DNA from: Voacanga thouarsii
Lineage: Eukaryota > Streptophyta > Magnoliopsida > Gentianales > Apocynaceae
Length of the DNA stretch: 64,000 nt
Direction of reading: 5' to 3'
Assembly: GCA_026120185.1 (NCBI GenBank)
Contig: JANUWF010001050.1
Span: forward strand, 997,001-1,061,000
Of the stretch, positions 23,666 through 34,340 are shown piece after piece; the first letter of the stretch is position 1, and the number at the start of each line of letters is the position of its first letter. The translations under genes and the position numbers were made by a program. The notes beneath the pieces are model-generated. The model was not told the DNA's origin. It did not search any database and was given only the letters and a program-made list of their open reading frames with translations.

Positions 23666-23790
23666 TATATTCATATACTACACACACACACACACAAACA
23701 TATATATATATATATATACATATTCATATATTCATACACACACACACACACATATTCATATACATATATATATATATAATTTTTTATTTT
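23342..23790. repeat. Microsatellite block after solo LTR
   Basis: Tracts of (TA)n, (CA)n and (ATATTC)-like repeats form the continuation of the block interrupted by the solo LTR. The minus-strand frame 23319-23531 is a by-product. Confidence 0.9.
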
Positions 23791-26717
23791 AAAACACATA
23801 TATTTCTACACACAAAAATATTACATTCTATTTTAATTCGTATAAATTATTTTTCAAAAATAAATAAATTAGAAATTAAAAAATGTTGATAAAATATTTG
23901 ACCATTTTAATCAAAATGTATGGAATAAAAATTAGAATAACAAAGAAAAAATAAATCCATGGAAAATCCCTCACAATTTGCTAGGGATTTGCCATGGACT
24001 AACATAATCCGTGGCAAATCCATGGCAATTTCCCAAGGAAAATAATTAATGAAAATTTCTTATTCTTTTTATCACTATTTTACCTAACATATTTTTGTAT
24101 ATTCTAAATGGTAATATAATTAATTGCACTAATATTTCCAATGGCTTTTGTTGTAAAAAAAAATTATATCATATCATTAGAATTTTTTTAAATACATATA
24201 TATTTTGACACACAAAAATATTACATTCTATTTTAAATTCTTATCAATTCTTTTTTTAAGAATAAATAAGTTAGAGATTAAAAAATATTTATAAAACATT
24301 TGACGATTTTAATCAAAATAAATATAATAAGATTAGAATAAAAAGGGAAAAAAATAAATTCGTGGCAAATCCCACGCAATTTGCTAGGGATTTACCACGG
24401 ACTAACACCATGGCAAATTCATGGCAATTTGTCACGGATTTGCCACGAAAAATAATTAATGAAATTTTCTTATTCTTTTTATTACAATTTTACCTAACTT
24501 AATTTTTGTATATTCTAAATGGTAATATAGTTAATTGCACTGATATTTCCAATGACTTTTGTTGTCAAAAAAAAAAACAAAATTATAACACATCTTTAAA
24601 ATTTTTTATTTTAATACACATATATTTCTATACACAAAAATATTACATTCTATTTTAAATTCTTATCAATTCTTTTTCAAGAATAAATAAGTTAGAGATA
24701 AAAAAATGTTTATACAAAATTTGACCATTTTAATCAAAATAAATATAATAAATTAGAATAAAAAAAGGAAAAAATAAATCCGTGGCAAATACATCACAAT
24801 TTGCTAGGGATTTGCCATGGACTAACATAATCCGTGGCACATCCATGGCAATTTGCCACGGATTTACCACATAAAATAATTAATGAAAATTTTTTATTCT
24901 TTTTATTACAATTTTACCTAACATATTTTTTGTTTATTCTAAATGGTAATATAGTTAATTGCACTGATATTTCCAATGACTTTTGTTGTAAAAAAAAAAA
25001 AATTGTATCATATCTTTAAAATTTTTTAATTTAATACATACATATATTTGTACACACAAAAATATTACATTCTATTTTAAATTCGTATTAATTGGTTTTC
25101 AAGAATAAATAAGTTAAAGATAAAAAAAACATATTGTTTATAAAATATTTGACCATTTTAATCAATATGTATGGAATAAAAATAAACACATTAAAAATTA
25201 GAATAAAAAATAAATAAATCCATGGCAAATCCCACGCAATTTGCTAGGGATTTGCCATGGACTAACATAATTCCTGACAAATTCATGGCAATTTGACACG
25301 GAAAATAATTAATAAAATTTTCTTATTCTTTTTTATCACTATTTTACCTAACATATTTTTTGTATATTCTAAATGGTAATATAGTTAATTGCACTAATAT
25401 TTCCAATGGCTTTTGTTGTCAAAAAAAAAAAAAGTATATCATATCATTAAAATTTTTTATTTTAATACACACATATATTTCTACACACAAAAATAGTACA
25501 TTCTATTTAAAATTCTTATCAATTCTTTTTCAAGAATAAATAAGTTAGAGATAAAAAACAAAATATTTATAAATCATTTGATCATTTTAACCAAAATAAA
25601 TATAATAAAATTAGAATAAAAAAGGAAAAAATAAATCCGTGGCAAATCCCTCGCAATTTGCTATGGATTTGCCATGGACTAACATAATCCGTGGTTTGCC
25701 ACAGATTTGTCACGAAAAATAATAAATGAAAAATTTTATTCTTTTTATCACAATTTTACCTAACATATTTTTTGTATATTCTAAATGGTAATACAGTTAA
25801 TTGCACTGATATTTCCAATGACTTTTGTTATAAAAAAAAAAATTATATCATATCTTTAAATTTTTTTATTTTAATGCATACATATATTTCTACACACAAA
25901 AATATTGCATTCTATTTTAAATTCATATCAATTATTTTTCAAGAATAAATAAGTTAGAGATAAAAGAACAAAATGTTTATAAAACATTTGACCATTTTAA
26001 TCAAAATATTTGGAATAAAAATAAATAAAATAAAAATTAGAATAAAAGGAAAAATTAAATCCATGGCAAATCCCTTACAATTTGCTAGGGATTTGCCACA
26101 GACTAACATAATCTGTTGCAAATCCGTGGCAAATTTCATTAATTATTTTTCGTGGCAAATCCATGGCAAATTGCCATAGATTTGCTACGAAAAATAATTA
26201 ATGAAATTTTCTTATTCTTTTTTATCACTATATTACCTAACATATTTTTTGTATATTCTAAATGGTAATATAGTTGATTGCACTGATATTTCCAATGGCT
26301 TTTGTTGTCAAAAAAAATTATATCATATCATTAAAATTTTTTATTTTAATACACATATATTTCTACACACAAAAATAGTACACTCTATTTTAAATTCATA
26401 TCAATTATTTTTAAGAATAAATAAGTTAGAGATAAAAAAATAAAATATTTATAAAATATTTGACCATTTTAATCAAAATAAATATAATAAAATTAGAATA
26501 AAAAAGAAAAAAATAAATCCGTGGAAAATCCCTCACAATTTGCTAGGGATTTGCCACGGACTAACATAATCCATGGCAAATCCGTGGCAATTTGACACGG
26601 AAAATAATTAATAAAATTTTTTAATTCTTTTTTATCACTATTTTACTTAACAATTTTTTGTATATTCTAAATGGTAATATAGTTAATTGCACTGATATTT
26701 CCAATGACTTTTGTTGT

Positions 26718-26756
<39 letters not shown>

Positions 26757-27121
26757 TATCTTTAAAATTTTTTATTTTAATACATACATATATTTCTATG
26801 CACAAAAATATTACATTCTATTTTAAATTTGTATCAATTATTTTTTAAGAATAAATAAGTTAGAGATAAAAAAAACAAAATGTTTATAAAACATTTGACC
26901 ATTTTTATCAGAATAAATATAATAAAATTAGAATAAAAAAGGAAAAAATAAATCCGTGGCAAATCCCTCGCAATTTGCTAGGGATTTGCCACGGATTTGC
27001 CACGGAAAATAATTAATAAAAAATTTTCTTATTCTTTTTATCACAATTTTACCAAACATATTTTTTGTATATTCTAAATGGTAATATAGTTAATTGCACT
27101 GATATTTCCAATGACTTTCGT

Positions 27122-27168
<47 letters not shown>

Positions 27169-27578
27169 TATCTTTAAAATTTTTTATTTTAATACATACA
27201 TATATTTCTACACACAAAAATATTACATTCTATTTTAAATTCGTATCAATTATTTTTCAAGAAAAAATAAGTTAGGGATAAAAAAATAAAATGTTTAAAA
27301 ACATTTGACCATTTTAATCAAAATATTTGGAATAAAAATAAATATAATAAATTTTAGAATAAAAAAGAAAAAATAAATCCATGGAAAATCTCTCGCAATT
27401 TGCTAGGGATTTACCACTAACTAACATAATTCGAGGCAAATTGCCATGGATTTGCCACGAAAAATAATTAATGAAATTTTCTTATTCTTTTTTATCACTA
27501 TTTTACCTAACATATTTTTTGTATATTCTAAATGATAATATAGTTAATTGCACTAATATTTCCAATGGCTTTTGTTGT

Positions 27579-27622
<44 letters not shown>

Positions 27623-27869
27623 TATCATTAAAATTTTTTATTTTAATACACACATATATTTCTACACACAAAAATTTTACATTTTATTTTAAATTCATAT
27701 CAATTCTTTTTTAAGAATAAATAAGTTAGAGAAAAAAAATAAAATGTTTATAAAACATTTGACCATTTTAATCAAAATAAATATAATAAAAATTAGAATA
27801 AAAAAGAAAAATAATAAATCCGTGGCAAATCCCTCGCAATTTGCTAGGGATTTTCCATGGACTAACACA
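23791..27869 (+). repeat. CACTA internal array, about ten ~425-bp units
   Basis: The core tttgctagggatttg recurs at about 23977, 24380, 24800, 25240, 25657, 26081, 26539, 26973, 27399 and 27840, spacing 403-458 bp. Each unit has the same order: acacaaaaatattacattc, gaataaataagttagag, gaccattttaatcaaaat, an ATGGCAAATCC cluster, aaaataattaatgaaa, ctaaatggtaatatag, tttccaatggcttttgttg, then a poly-A or (AT)n tract. Two further units lie in block I. The repeated gtggcaaatccc motif matches the termini, so the array looks like amplified subterminal sequence. It is not coding and not CRISPR-like. Confidence 0.9.
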
Positions 27870-28226
27870 TCGGTGGCTAATGTTTGGCATAATTTTTTGG
27901 TACCTTTTTTTGCTACCAATTTGCCATGAATATGTTTTCATCGCTATTTGCTACTATTTCCATCGCAATTCCGTGGCAAATTGCCACGAATTTGCTATGG
28001 TATATTTTCCCTCGCAAGTTGCTTATATTTTGTTGTTCTATGGCAAAATTCGTCGCTGATTGCCACGAAAAATTTTCCATGACAAAAGTCTGTGGCAGAT
28101 TCACATTTTTCTTGTTGTATATTCTTTTTTGCTACAGATCTGCGAGGGAACATCTTTGCATCGCTAGTTGCTATAATATCTGTGGCAAGTCTGTGACAAA
28201 TAGCTACAAATTTGCTCAGTTATATT
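27870..28226. repeat. CACTA right subterminal region, inner part
   Basis: Dense gtggcaaat/atttgccacg variants appear here without the ~425-bp unit structure. Near 28106 the string tttttcttgttgta resembles a degenerate CACTA right end, possibly the remains of an internal element copy. It is cut by a solo LTR at 28227. The frames at 27926-28249 and 27913-28104 are repeat by-products. Confidence 0.65.
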
Positions 28227-29752
28227 TGTTAGAATTCGTGGACTCCTAAACGCGAAAAACATCCACGAATCCCTCCCGAGGACTCAAGGAAATGATTAAG
28301 AGGATCTAAGGTTTAAGAATTACCTATGGTTGCTATAATCGAAATCCTTCGATTCTGATTGCGCTGTTGTACGTTCAACCCGAACAATCACCAAACGCTG
28401 CAGTATGCGAACGTCCTCTATCGGATACATACCGCGAACTCACTCGATACCCGGGGAGTGCTAGCGCCTAGGGTTTGAGAGGTTTTTTTTCTCTTCTGGT
28501 AGAGAATGGCACGAATGTTCTCAACCGAAAAGTTGGACTCTTGAAAAGATGGCTAGGGTTTTCTTAAAAACCCCCGAACCTCTTAGAGTCCAACCCTAAT
28601 AATATCTTATTATATTCTAATTTAAATTCAAATTAAATTAAAACTGATATGATAAGATTCTGCCATTATCTCGGTAATTTAACTAATTAATTTACCGAGT
28701 CAGATTCTTATAATCTGGACATCATCCAGATACATCGAATGTTGACATATTTCCAGATTCATTGTATCTGGTAAATTTTCTAAGTACGATTAACTTAGAT
28801 ATATTTCCAGATTCATCGAATCTGGTCACCAGAAAAATAACCTAACAAGTTCGCTTATTGTGTGACCCTATAGGTTCATTTAACACTGGCATTGTGCCTA
28901 AATCATATTTAAATAGCACACAAGTTATAAGCGGTTTCTAGTAAAACATTATAACTATCCAGGTTAAATGAAGATCGGTGATCTATTTGAACCAAACCAT
29001 AACTTTATATTTAGTCCTTTTGTCACACGATATCCAGATTAAGCATAAGGCACGGAGCATATCATCCTTATTAAGCTGAATCAATTATTTCTTGATTTCA
29101 TAGTAGACTGTTCAAACAAATGATATCAATATCTTAGATTGATATATTTGAGCACGGCCATGCATTTTTAATAGTCTAGCTTATCAAGGAGCCCATGGAT
29201 ATCTCTCCCATAATTGAGAGGGACAAATTCCTTCACAATCAATCATATTCCTCTCCTTGATTTATTCTATATCCAACAGTAGTCTAATTTATTATCTGGT
29301 TAAAGACAACTTTAGACAATGTCAAAATATAGAATTTATCAAGTAGGAAACTATGATGAATTTAGGTCGAAGGATTTTCAATATTATTATGGCTAGAAAG
29401 TACTTATGACATATTCCATGAAGTACTCTCACAGTGGGTCATGTCCAATATAATGTTCTCTAACATTTATTTATGTCTTGACTCGATATCACAAATATCC
29501 ATGGCCAGTAAAACATAGCCATCAAGTCACAAACGTACTAATCTTAATTTATTATTATTCCAATAATAATAATTGATCAGTGACAGTTTTAGAATAGTCA
29601 TTGTATTCGTTGTAGGGTTTTACTATCAAGTCACGTACTTGATGACCACAAAACAAAACTCACTATTCATGAAAAGGAAAGCCTCATATTATTATATAAA
29701 ACATAATGACAATAGTATAAGTACAAATTGACTCTAGGGCATATCCCCAACA
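28227..29752 (-). mobile_element. Solo LTR of the same family, 1526 bp, reverse
   Basis: It starts tgttagaattcgtggactc and ends catatccccaaca, the reverse complement of the LTR at 21826-23341, and is similar along its whole length. The perfect target duplication atatt (28222-28226 and 29753-29757) shows an independent insertion into the CACTA right end. No internal genes. Confidence 0.9.
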
Positions 29753-29869
29753 ATATTGCCATGACAATTTGCTATATCTTGTCTTATTTCGTGGTAAATA
29801 CATAGCAGATTGCCACGGAATTTTTTTCATAGCAAATTTTCATGGCAGATTAACAATTTTCTTGTAGTG
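29753..29869. repeat. CACTA right terminus
   Basis: It contains attgccatgac, agattgccacgg and catggcagatt motifs and ends in acaattttcttgtagtg, the inverted partner of the left end. It is followed by the tac target copy and then gypsy E sequence. Confidence 0.85.
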
Positions 29870-29872
29870 TAC

Positions 29873-30470
29873 TAAAACATAACCAATGTTAAATTAAATT
29901 TTCAAGACTTAGCAATATTCAACTCAATACACAGGTTTACTTCAACAAAATCCAACAAATTGAATGATAAATCCCTATCCAAAGCTAAAAAGAAAATCAC
30001 AACCTTATCATAAGCAAACCAAGCCAATTTTATGCAAAAATCGGAAAAAAATTTCCCAAATATTCTCAAAATTTCAAGAAGTTTCAAGAAGATGCACTTG
30101 CTGAAAGCATTGAACTCTTCCCCTATACTTAAATTGAACATTGTCCTCAATGGCCCAAAATATAAAATTAAAGCCTAACCAAGGGACTAAGAAAAATAGA
30201 GGGGAAGAAAACATGAAAAAGAGATACTCTCCATAACTATGAATTTCCACAAAATAGTTGAGTTCCATCCAAAGAGCATGTTTCCTTGATAATGATAAGC
30301 CAGCTAAACAAAATAAACAAAACACACATAAAACTAGAAAAAAGGAAACTAAACGTAAAAGTAAAACAAAAAATAAAATAGAAGACCTAAGAAAAGTCAT
30401 GAAATGTAAAGAGAAAAAAAATGCTAAAAAATAACAGCGATCAAAAAAGGATCTCAATCATCAGCCTCCT
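29873..30470 (-). other. Gypsy E 3' noncoding region, part next to coding remnant
   Basis: On the minus strand near 30155-30113 the sequence reads ttgaggacaatgttc then aatttaagtataggggaag. This closely resembles a conserved noncoding motif seen after the coding region of many plant Athila/Tat-like gypsy elements. The reading frames 29902-30150 and 30074-30457 span this motif and look like translated noncoding DNA. The CACTA interrupted this region at 29870. Confidence 0.65.
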
Positions 30471-30875
30471 CAGTAGTGTCATCATCCTCCTCATTATCAA
30501 TTGTTGGATTAGCCTCACCCATGGTCTGGCTTGTAGAAGTACCTCTGGGCTGTCCAAGGAAGTGCTGCATCCATGCAGTTAATCGCTACTCATGAGAGTC
30601 CCACCTCCTATGTAGATCAACTATAAAGTCCCTAAGCTAAAGAAAAATAGTCATCTAGTTCTCGAACTACGCACACACCTCAGCCTCGAATCTAGCACTA
30701 GACTATGATCTCAAACTACTCGCACGTGTTCGAGGAGGTGGTGATGGCTGCTTTTCTGCCCAGGTGGTAGTTCTACCATCCCAGGATTTCTTACCTCATA
30801 AGGCCTCAACCATCTCCTAACCTTCTCACTAAACTAATAACTACAGTTGATTAAAGTCTACTAAGTCACCAAATC
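30471..30875 (-). pseudogene. Gypsy E coding remnant, C-terminal piece
   Basis: On the minus strand a weakly conserved frame gives RRWDSHE, AWMQHFLGQPRGTSTS and then an acidic end, ANPTIDNEEDDDTTEEADD, followed by a stop near 30462. This looks like the C-terminal tail of a gypsy polyprotein or an accessory frame, joined directly to the protease because RT, RNase H and integrase have been deleted. Its exact origin was not identified. Confidence 0.45.
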
Positions 30876-31588
30876 TCACTCAGTAGTGGTCTCAGTAAGC
30901 TCCCCCTCAGTTTTAACATTATACACGTCCAAATACCTCATAATTACAAGGGGAAATACAAAGGCTTTAGTGGTAGCTAGAAAAGGTCTTCCAAGAATTA
31001 AAGGGACCTTAGAATCTTCATCCATGTCAAGAATAACAAAATTTATAAAAAATATAAATCTATCTACTTTGACAAGCACATCTTCCACTATCCCCCTAGG
31101 ATATTTAATGGATTTATCTGCTAATTGGATGTTCATCTTAATGGGTTTAGGTTCATCTAAGCCTAGCTTTTTAAAAGTTTTATATGGCAAAAGATTTATG
31201 CTAGCACTTAAGTTGACTAATGCATATCTAAATGTAAGACTACCAATAAGACAAGGAATAGAAAAATTCCCTGGATCATTTTCTTTTAGTGGAAACCTCA
31301 TTTGATCTTGGAAGATGACAGAGCATTCTTCATTTAAAACCATGGTGGATAGATCTTCCAATATCCATTTGTTTGCAAGAATACTTTTAAGGAATTTCAC
31401 ATATTTAGGTATATGTAGCAAAACCTCTCTGAGTAGGATGTTGATGTGCAATTGTTTGAAGATTTCCAAGAATTTATCAAATTTCTCATCTTTCTTGGCG
31501 TTGTATGCTTGGTAGGGTAAGGGACTGGTTTTTTTAAAATTGGGGATTTTTTTTTCACTTTGGCTGTCGTCCAGTGAGGAACCAGCAC
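30876..31588 (-). pseudogene. Gypsy E gag C-terminus and aspartic protease
   Basis: Reading 31588 to 30876 on the minus strand, one frame holds the end of Gag and then the long frame 31469-30876 (197 codons). That frame includes NEECSVIFQ, LVNLSASINLLPYKTFKKLG, IQLADKSIKYPRGIVEDVLV and VPLILGRPFLATTKAF, which are diagnostic of the retropepsin of Athila/Tat-type gypsy elements. The catalytic Asp-Leu-Gly-Ala is changed to Asn-Leu-Ser-Ala, so the enzyme would be inactive. The protease would normally cut the Gag-Pol polyprotein in the particle. Confidence 0.88.
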
Positions 31589-32235
31589 CAGTTCAGCTTC
31601 TTAGGCTGGTGCTAGTTCTATTCTGTTTTCCACTTTTGGTGAAAACTAGCACTGGGTATTCTTTTTGAACTAGCGCTAGGTGAATTCTGTTGCTTCTGTG
31701 AGTTCTTTCCCATTCCTTAAAGTATGGCTGCTAAGTCTTCCTATGTATCTGCCCCTATAGGAATCAAAAGTGATTTCCCTTGTAGTTCTGTCACCAAATC
31801 AGTCAAATACCAAATTTGTCTTTCCATATTTCAAATCATAGCCTCAAAATTCTTAAGGGTTTTATCTATCTCTTGAAATCGTGTGGTTACAACAGTTGCA
31901 AATTTGTTCAGCACTATTTCCAAAACATGTGTGTTCGATGGATGTGGTATCATCTTATGAGAAGTGTAAGGCTTTTGCCCTTTGTTCCTCCATCCTAAAT
32001 TCCAATCAGCCATATTATTTACATATAATACTTTTTTTAGTTTTATGGATACACAATGTGGTCAATTAAGTACAATTAGTACACATGACATAACACTTAG
32101 AACCTACATTTATAAATTATATAAATATACAAACAACATGATATGGCATCTATATACACAAAGAACATATATACATATTTACATATAGATATATAAACAT
32201 GGCTAAATCAATAAATTCTAAGCTTTCATGATATT
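31589..32235 (-). pseudogene. Gypsy E gag remnant
   Basis: On the minus strand the frame 32013-31831 ends TRFQEIDKTLKNFEAMI and continues after a stop as LVTELQGKSLLIPIGADT, typical of the Gag region between the capsid and protease in Athila/Tat-like elements. The capsid-coding part is missing, so gag is deleted at its 5' side. At 31570-31700 the strings gctggtgctagtt, actagcactggg and actagcgctagg recur, and similar strings occur in the LTR at 33360-33400. Confidence 0.65.
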
Positions 32236-32238
32236 GTT

Positions 32239-32255
32239 CCCTGGCAACGACGCCA
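32239..32255 (-). other. tRNA-Asp primer binding site of gypsy E
   Basis: On the minus strand tggcgtcgttgccaggg lies six bases from the LTR end. It matches, with one or two changes, the complement of the 3' end of plant tRNA-Asp (TGGCGCCGTTGCCGGGG), the primer used by Athila/Tat-type gypsy elements. Confidence 0.85.
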
Positions 32256-32261
32256 AAAACT

Positions 32262-33674
32262 TGATGCGTCAAATTTAGGTTGCAAAAAATCATACAATTT
32301 TAAATCCATTCTTAATCAAGTTTTAATTAAAATCCCCAATCACACATATGAGCAAATATACTCATCACTAAGCATAGTATAGGGACTTAACACGTATCGA
32401 TCCTCAAGAAACAACTATCGTTAGTTATTTCAATCATTTTTTAACCAACCAATAAAGTGATAATGAATAAAGGTAAAAATAAAGATAAAAATATACACAA
32501 CTCTAGGATAGAAAAAAAAATATGTAATTAGATAGATACTCTTGAAGACAAAATAATGAATTATTAGCAAGTATCGTAATTAATTATTATCTTAGTATCA
32601 TGAAGGAGTAATGTAGAATTCACTCTCTCTCGAGTTATGATTTCACTGTCTCTTAGTTAACTTAATGGACATCTCTATCCCACTAAAACAACTAAAAGAT
32701 GCATAGAACACAAGTCCTTGAAAATTATCTCTATCTCTATGTGATAAAGGTATGAAATTCATTAATTCCCCAATCTTTAGGTGAAATCAACAACTTTTGA
32801 CTACTGAAATTCTCGACTTAACCTATGCCTTGAGTTAGTTAAGAAAATAAAATTAGAATTGAGTAATTAAAACTATCTCCTAACTTATTTCTTAAGTTAA
32901 TTAGAAGAATGGTCAAATCTCATCAATTCATCACTAAAAATCAAGTAATCAAATGCCAAAAATAGTAAATAATTGAATAAAAGACTAAACTAATTCAATA
33001 TCACAAATCTAAAAATAATATCCAAATACAATAATAATATTGATCTTATCATTGTTCAAATAAAAAGAAAATAAAGGTTTTAGAAAGAACTCATAGACAA
33101 GCCATCTTCTTCCTCCCTTGAAGACTTTTTTAAAACAATGCTCCTTAAGTGATGAACTCCTCCTTTAATGAATGATTTCAACTTTTATCCTTGAATTCAT
33201 ATGTTAAACTTCAACTCTTCTTGTTTATATAGGCTTCTTGGTTGTTAGAAAAACGTTTCCTAGAAGTTCTGGGTCGAGTACAAGTTGGAAACTACAAGAC
33301 TTCTAAGGAAACTCCCAATTCTACTCGCAAAAGGAATTCAAAATTGCCTCTGGATAAAGGCCAGTGCTGGTTCATTTCCTCTAGGTCAGCACCGGTTCTG
33401 CACTGGAAATCCACAATTGCTCTGTATTTTTCCCCTATTTTACCCTAAAATTCTAGAGAATGGTCAACACCAATTCGGCTTCTCTGGGCCAACGCCAGGT
33501 ATCTACTAGAATTTCACCTTTTTAACTCCAATTTAATTAATTTCTACATAAAATAACCAAAAAACTTTCCACAGGAAAAATATTAAATAAGAAGGGAATT
33601 GGCTAGCTAGTTATTAAATCAAAAGTATCACAAAATAATACCAAATAAAATATAGGTAAATTTAGGCCCTATCA
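32262..33674 (-). repeat. 5' LTR of gypsy E, full length
   Basis: It runs from tgatgcgtca to ccctatca, 1413 bp, and is followed by gttag, the partner of the attag target copy at 13544-13548. It aligns to the left LTR at both ends and carries an extra internal segment of about 680 bp. Its end portion (about 33555-33655) is closely related to the LTR-like half of the tandem units at 1-8343. Confidence 0.9.
33222..33232 (-). promoter_or_regulatory. TATA box in gypsy E 5' LTR
   Basis: On the minus strand cctatataaac lies in the middle of the LTR, where the U3/R boundary is expected. It is absent from the deleted 3' LTR. Confidence 0.55.
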
Positions 33675-34340
33675 GTTAGGCAAGAGTATCAAAAGAATCT
33701 GTGATTGCTATCAAAATAGAAAGCAAATTAAATCTCCACATAAGAAAATTCAACAAATTGTGACTAGTACAACTCTTGAACTTTACATATGGACTTTTTT
33801 GGGCAAACACAAACAGATGGTATGTGTTGATGACTATTCTAGATTTACTTGAGTAAATTTTTTGAGTAAAAAATCTGATGCATTTGGAAAGTTATGTTTA
33901 AATTTACAAACTTAGGAAGGAACAAACTTAAAAATACTGAGCAGTGATTATCGAAAAGAATTTAATAACAAGCTGTTTGATGATTTCTATGTTGAGTATG
34001 ACATTCAATAAGGGTTTCAGCACCTAAAACACTCCAGCTGAATAGTGTTATGGAATGCAAGAATAAGACCATTCAAGAAATGGCATGTGTAATGTTAAAT
34101 GCCAAAGAAATGTCTCATAGATGGTGAGCAGAAGTTGTAAACACTACTACTTATATCATCAACAAAACTTATTTCAAATCTCACACTAACAAGAGTCATA
34201 CGAAATTGGAATGGGCGAAAATCCTACTAAGCTACTTTTATATCTTTAGAAGTAAATATTACATTCTTAATGACAGAACAACTAGGAAAATTTAATGCAA
34301 TAAGTGATAAAGGTAGAAATATTCCAAAAATAGCAGAGCA
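33675..34340 (+). pseudogene. Copia A integrase, continued after gypsy E
   Basis: The frame resumes exactly where the left part stopped. VDDYSRFT near 33826 carries the first catalytic Asp, SSDYRKEFNN near 33940 the second, and NSVMECKNKTIQEMA near 34053 the Glu, so the D,D-E triad can still be read across stops. MSHRWXAEVVNTTTYIIN follows. An in-frame stop sits in the first motif (Thr-stop-Val where Trp is normal). It would have inserted the cDNA into the genome. Confidence 0.85.

Larger units (their letters stand above)
15072..29869. mobile_element. Giant non-autonomous CACTA transposon (14.8 kb)
   Basis: The left end cactacaagaaaac and the right end ttttcttgtagtg are inverted copies of the plant CACTA terminus, flanked by the expected 3-bp target duplication tac (15069-15071 and 29870-29872). 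Both ends and the interior are filled with repeats of the motif gtggcaaatcc/ggatttgccac, likely subterminal transposase-binding repeats. No transposase domain was found. The length comes from internal tandem repeats, microsatellites and three solo LTRs (about 6.35 kb together). It sits in the 3' noncoding region of gypsy E. Confidence 0.9.
13549..33674 (-). mobile_element. Gypsy element E (Athila/Tat-like), nested in copia A
   Basis: Two LTRs in the same orientation (13549-14285 and 32262-33674) bound the element, with 5-bp flanks attag and gttag. On the minus strand the order is 5' LTR, tRNA-Asp-type primer site, gag, protease, a 3' noncoding block and 3' LTR. Reverse transcriptase, RNase H and integrase are missing, so the copy is a deletion derivative. 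Copia A coding sequence resumes right after the right LTR, which confirms the insertion. Its 3' region was later hit by the CACTA element. The Athila/Tat assignment rests on the protease style and the tRNA-Asp site. Confidence 0.9.

Noticed and set aside
23791..27869. CRISPR-like regular array
   Set aside because: Units are ~425 bp, repeated along their full length, contain CACTA motifs, and the genome is a plant's.
27926..28249. 107-codon frame in the CACTA right end
   Set aside because: It translates overlapping gtggcaaat subterminal repeats and has no domain.
21826..29752. The two opposite 1.5-kb LTRs as ends of one composite transposon
   Set aside because: Each has its own short flanking duplication and TG...CA ends, which fits two independent solo LTRs better.
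30074..30457. 127-codon minus-strand Phe/Leu-rich frame as a membrane protein
   Set aside because: It spans the conserved noncoding 3' motif of the gypsy element; hydrophobicity reflects T-rich DNA.
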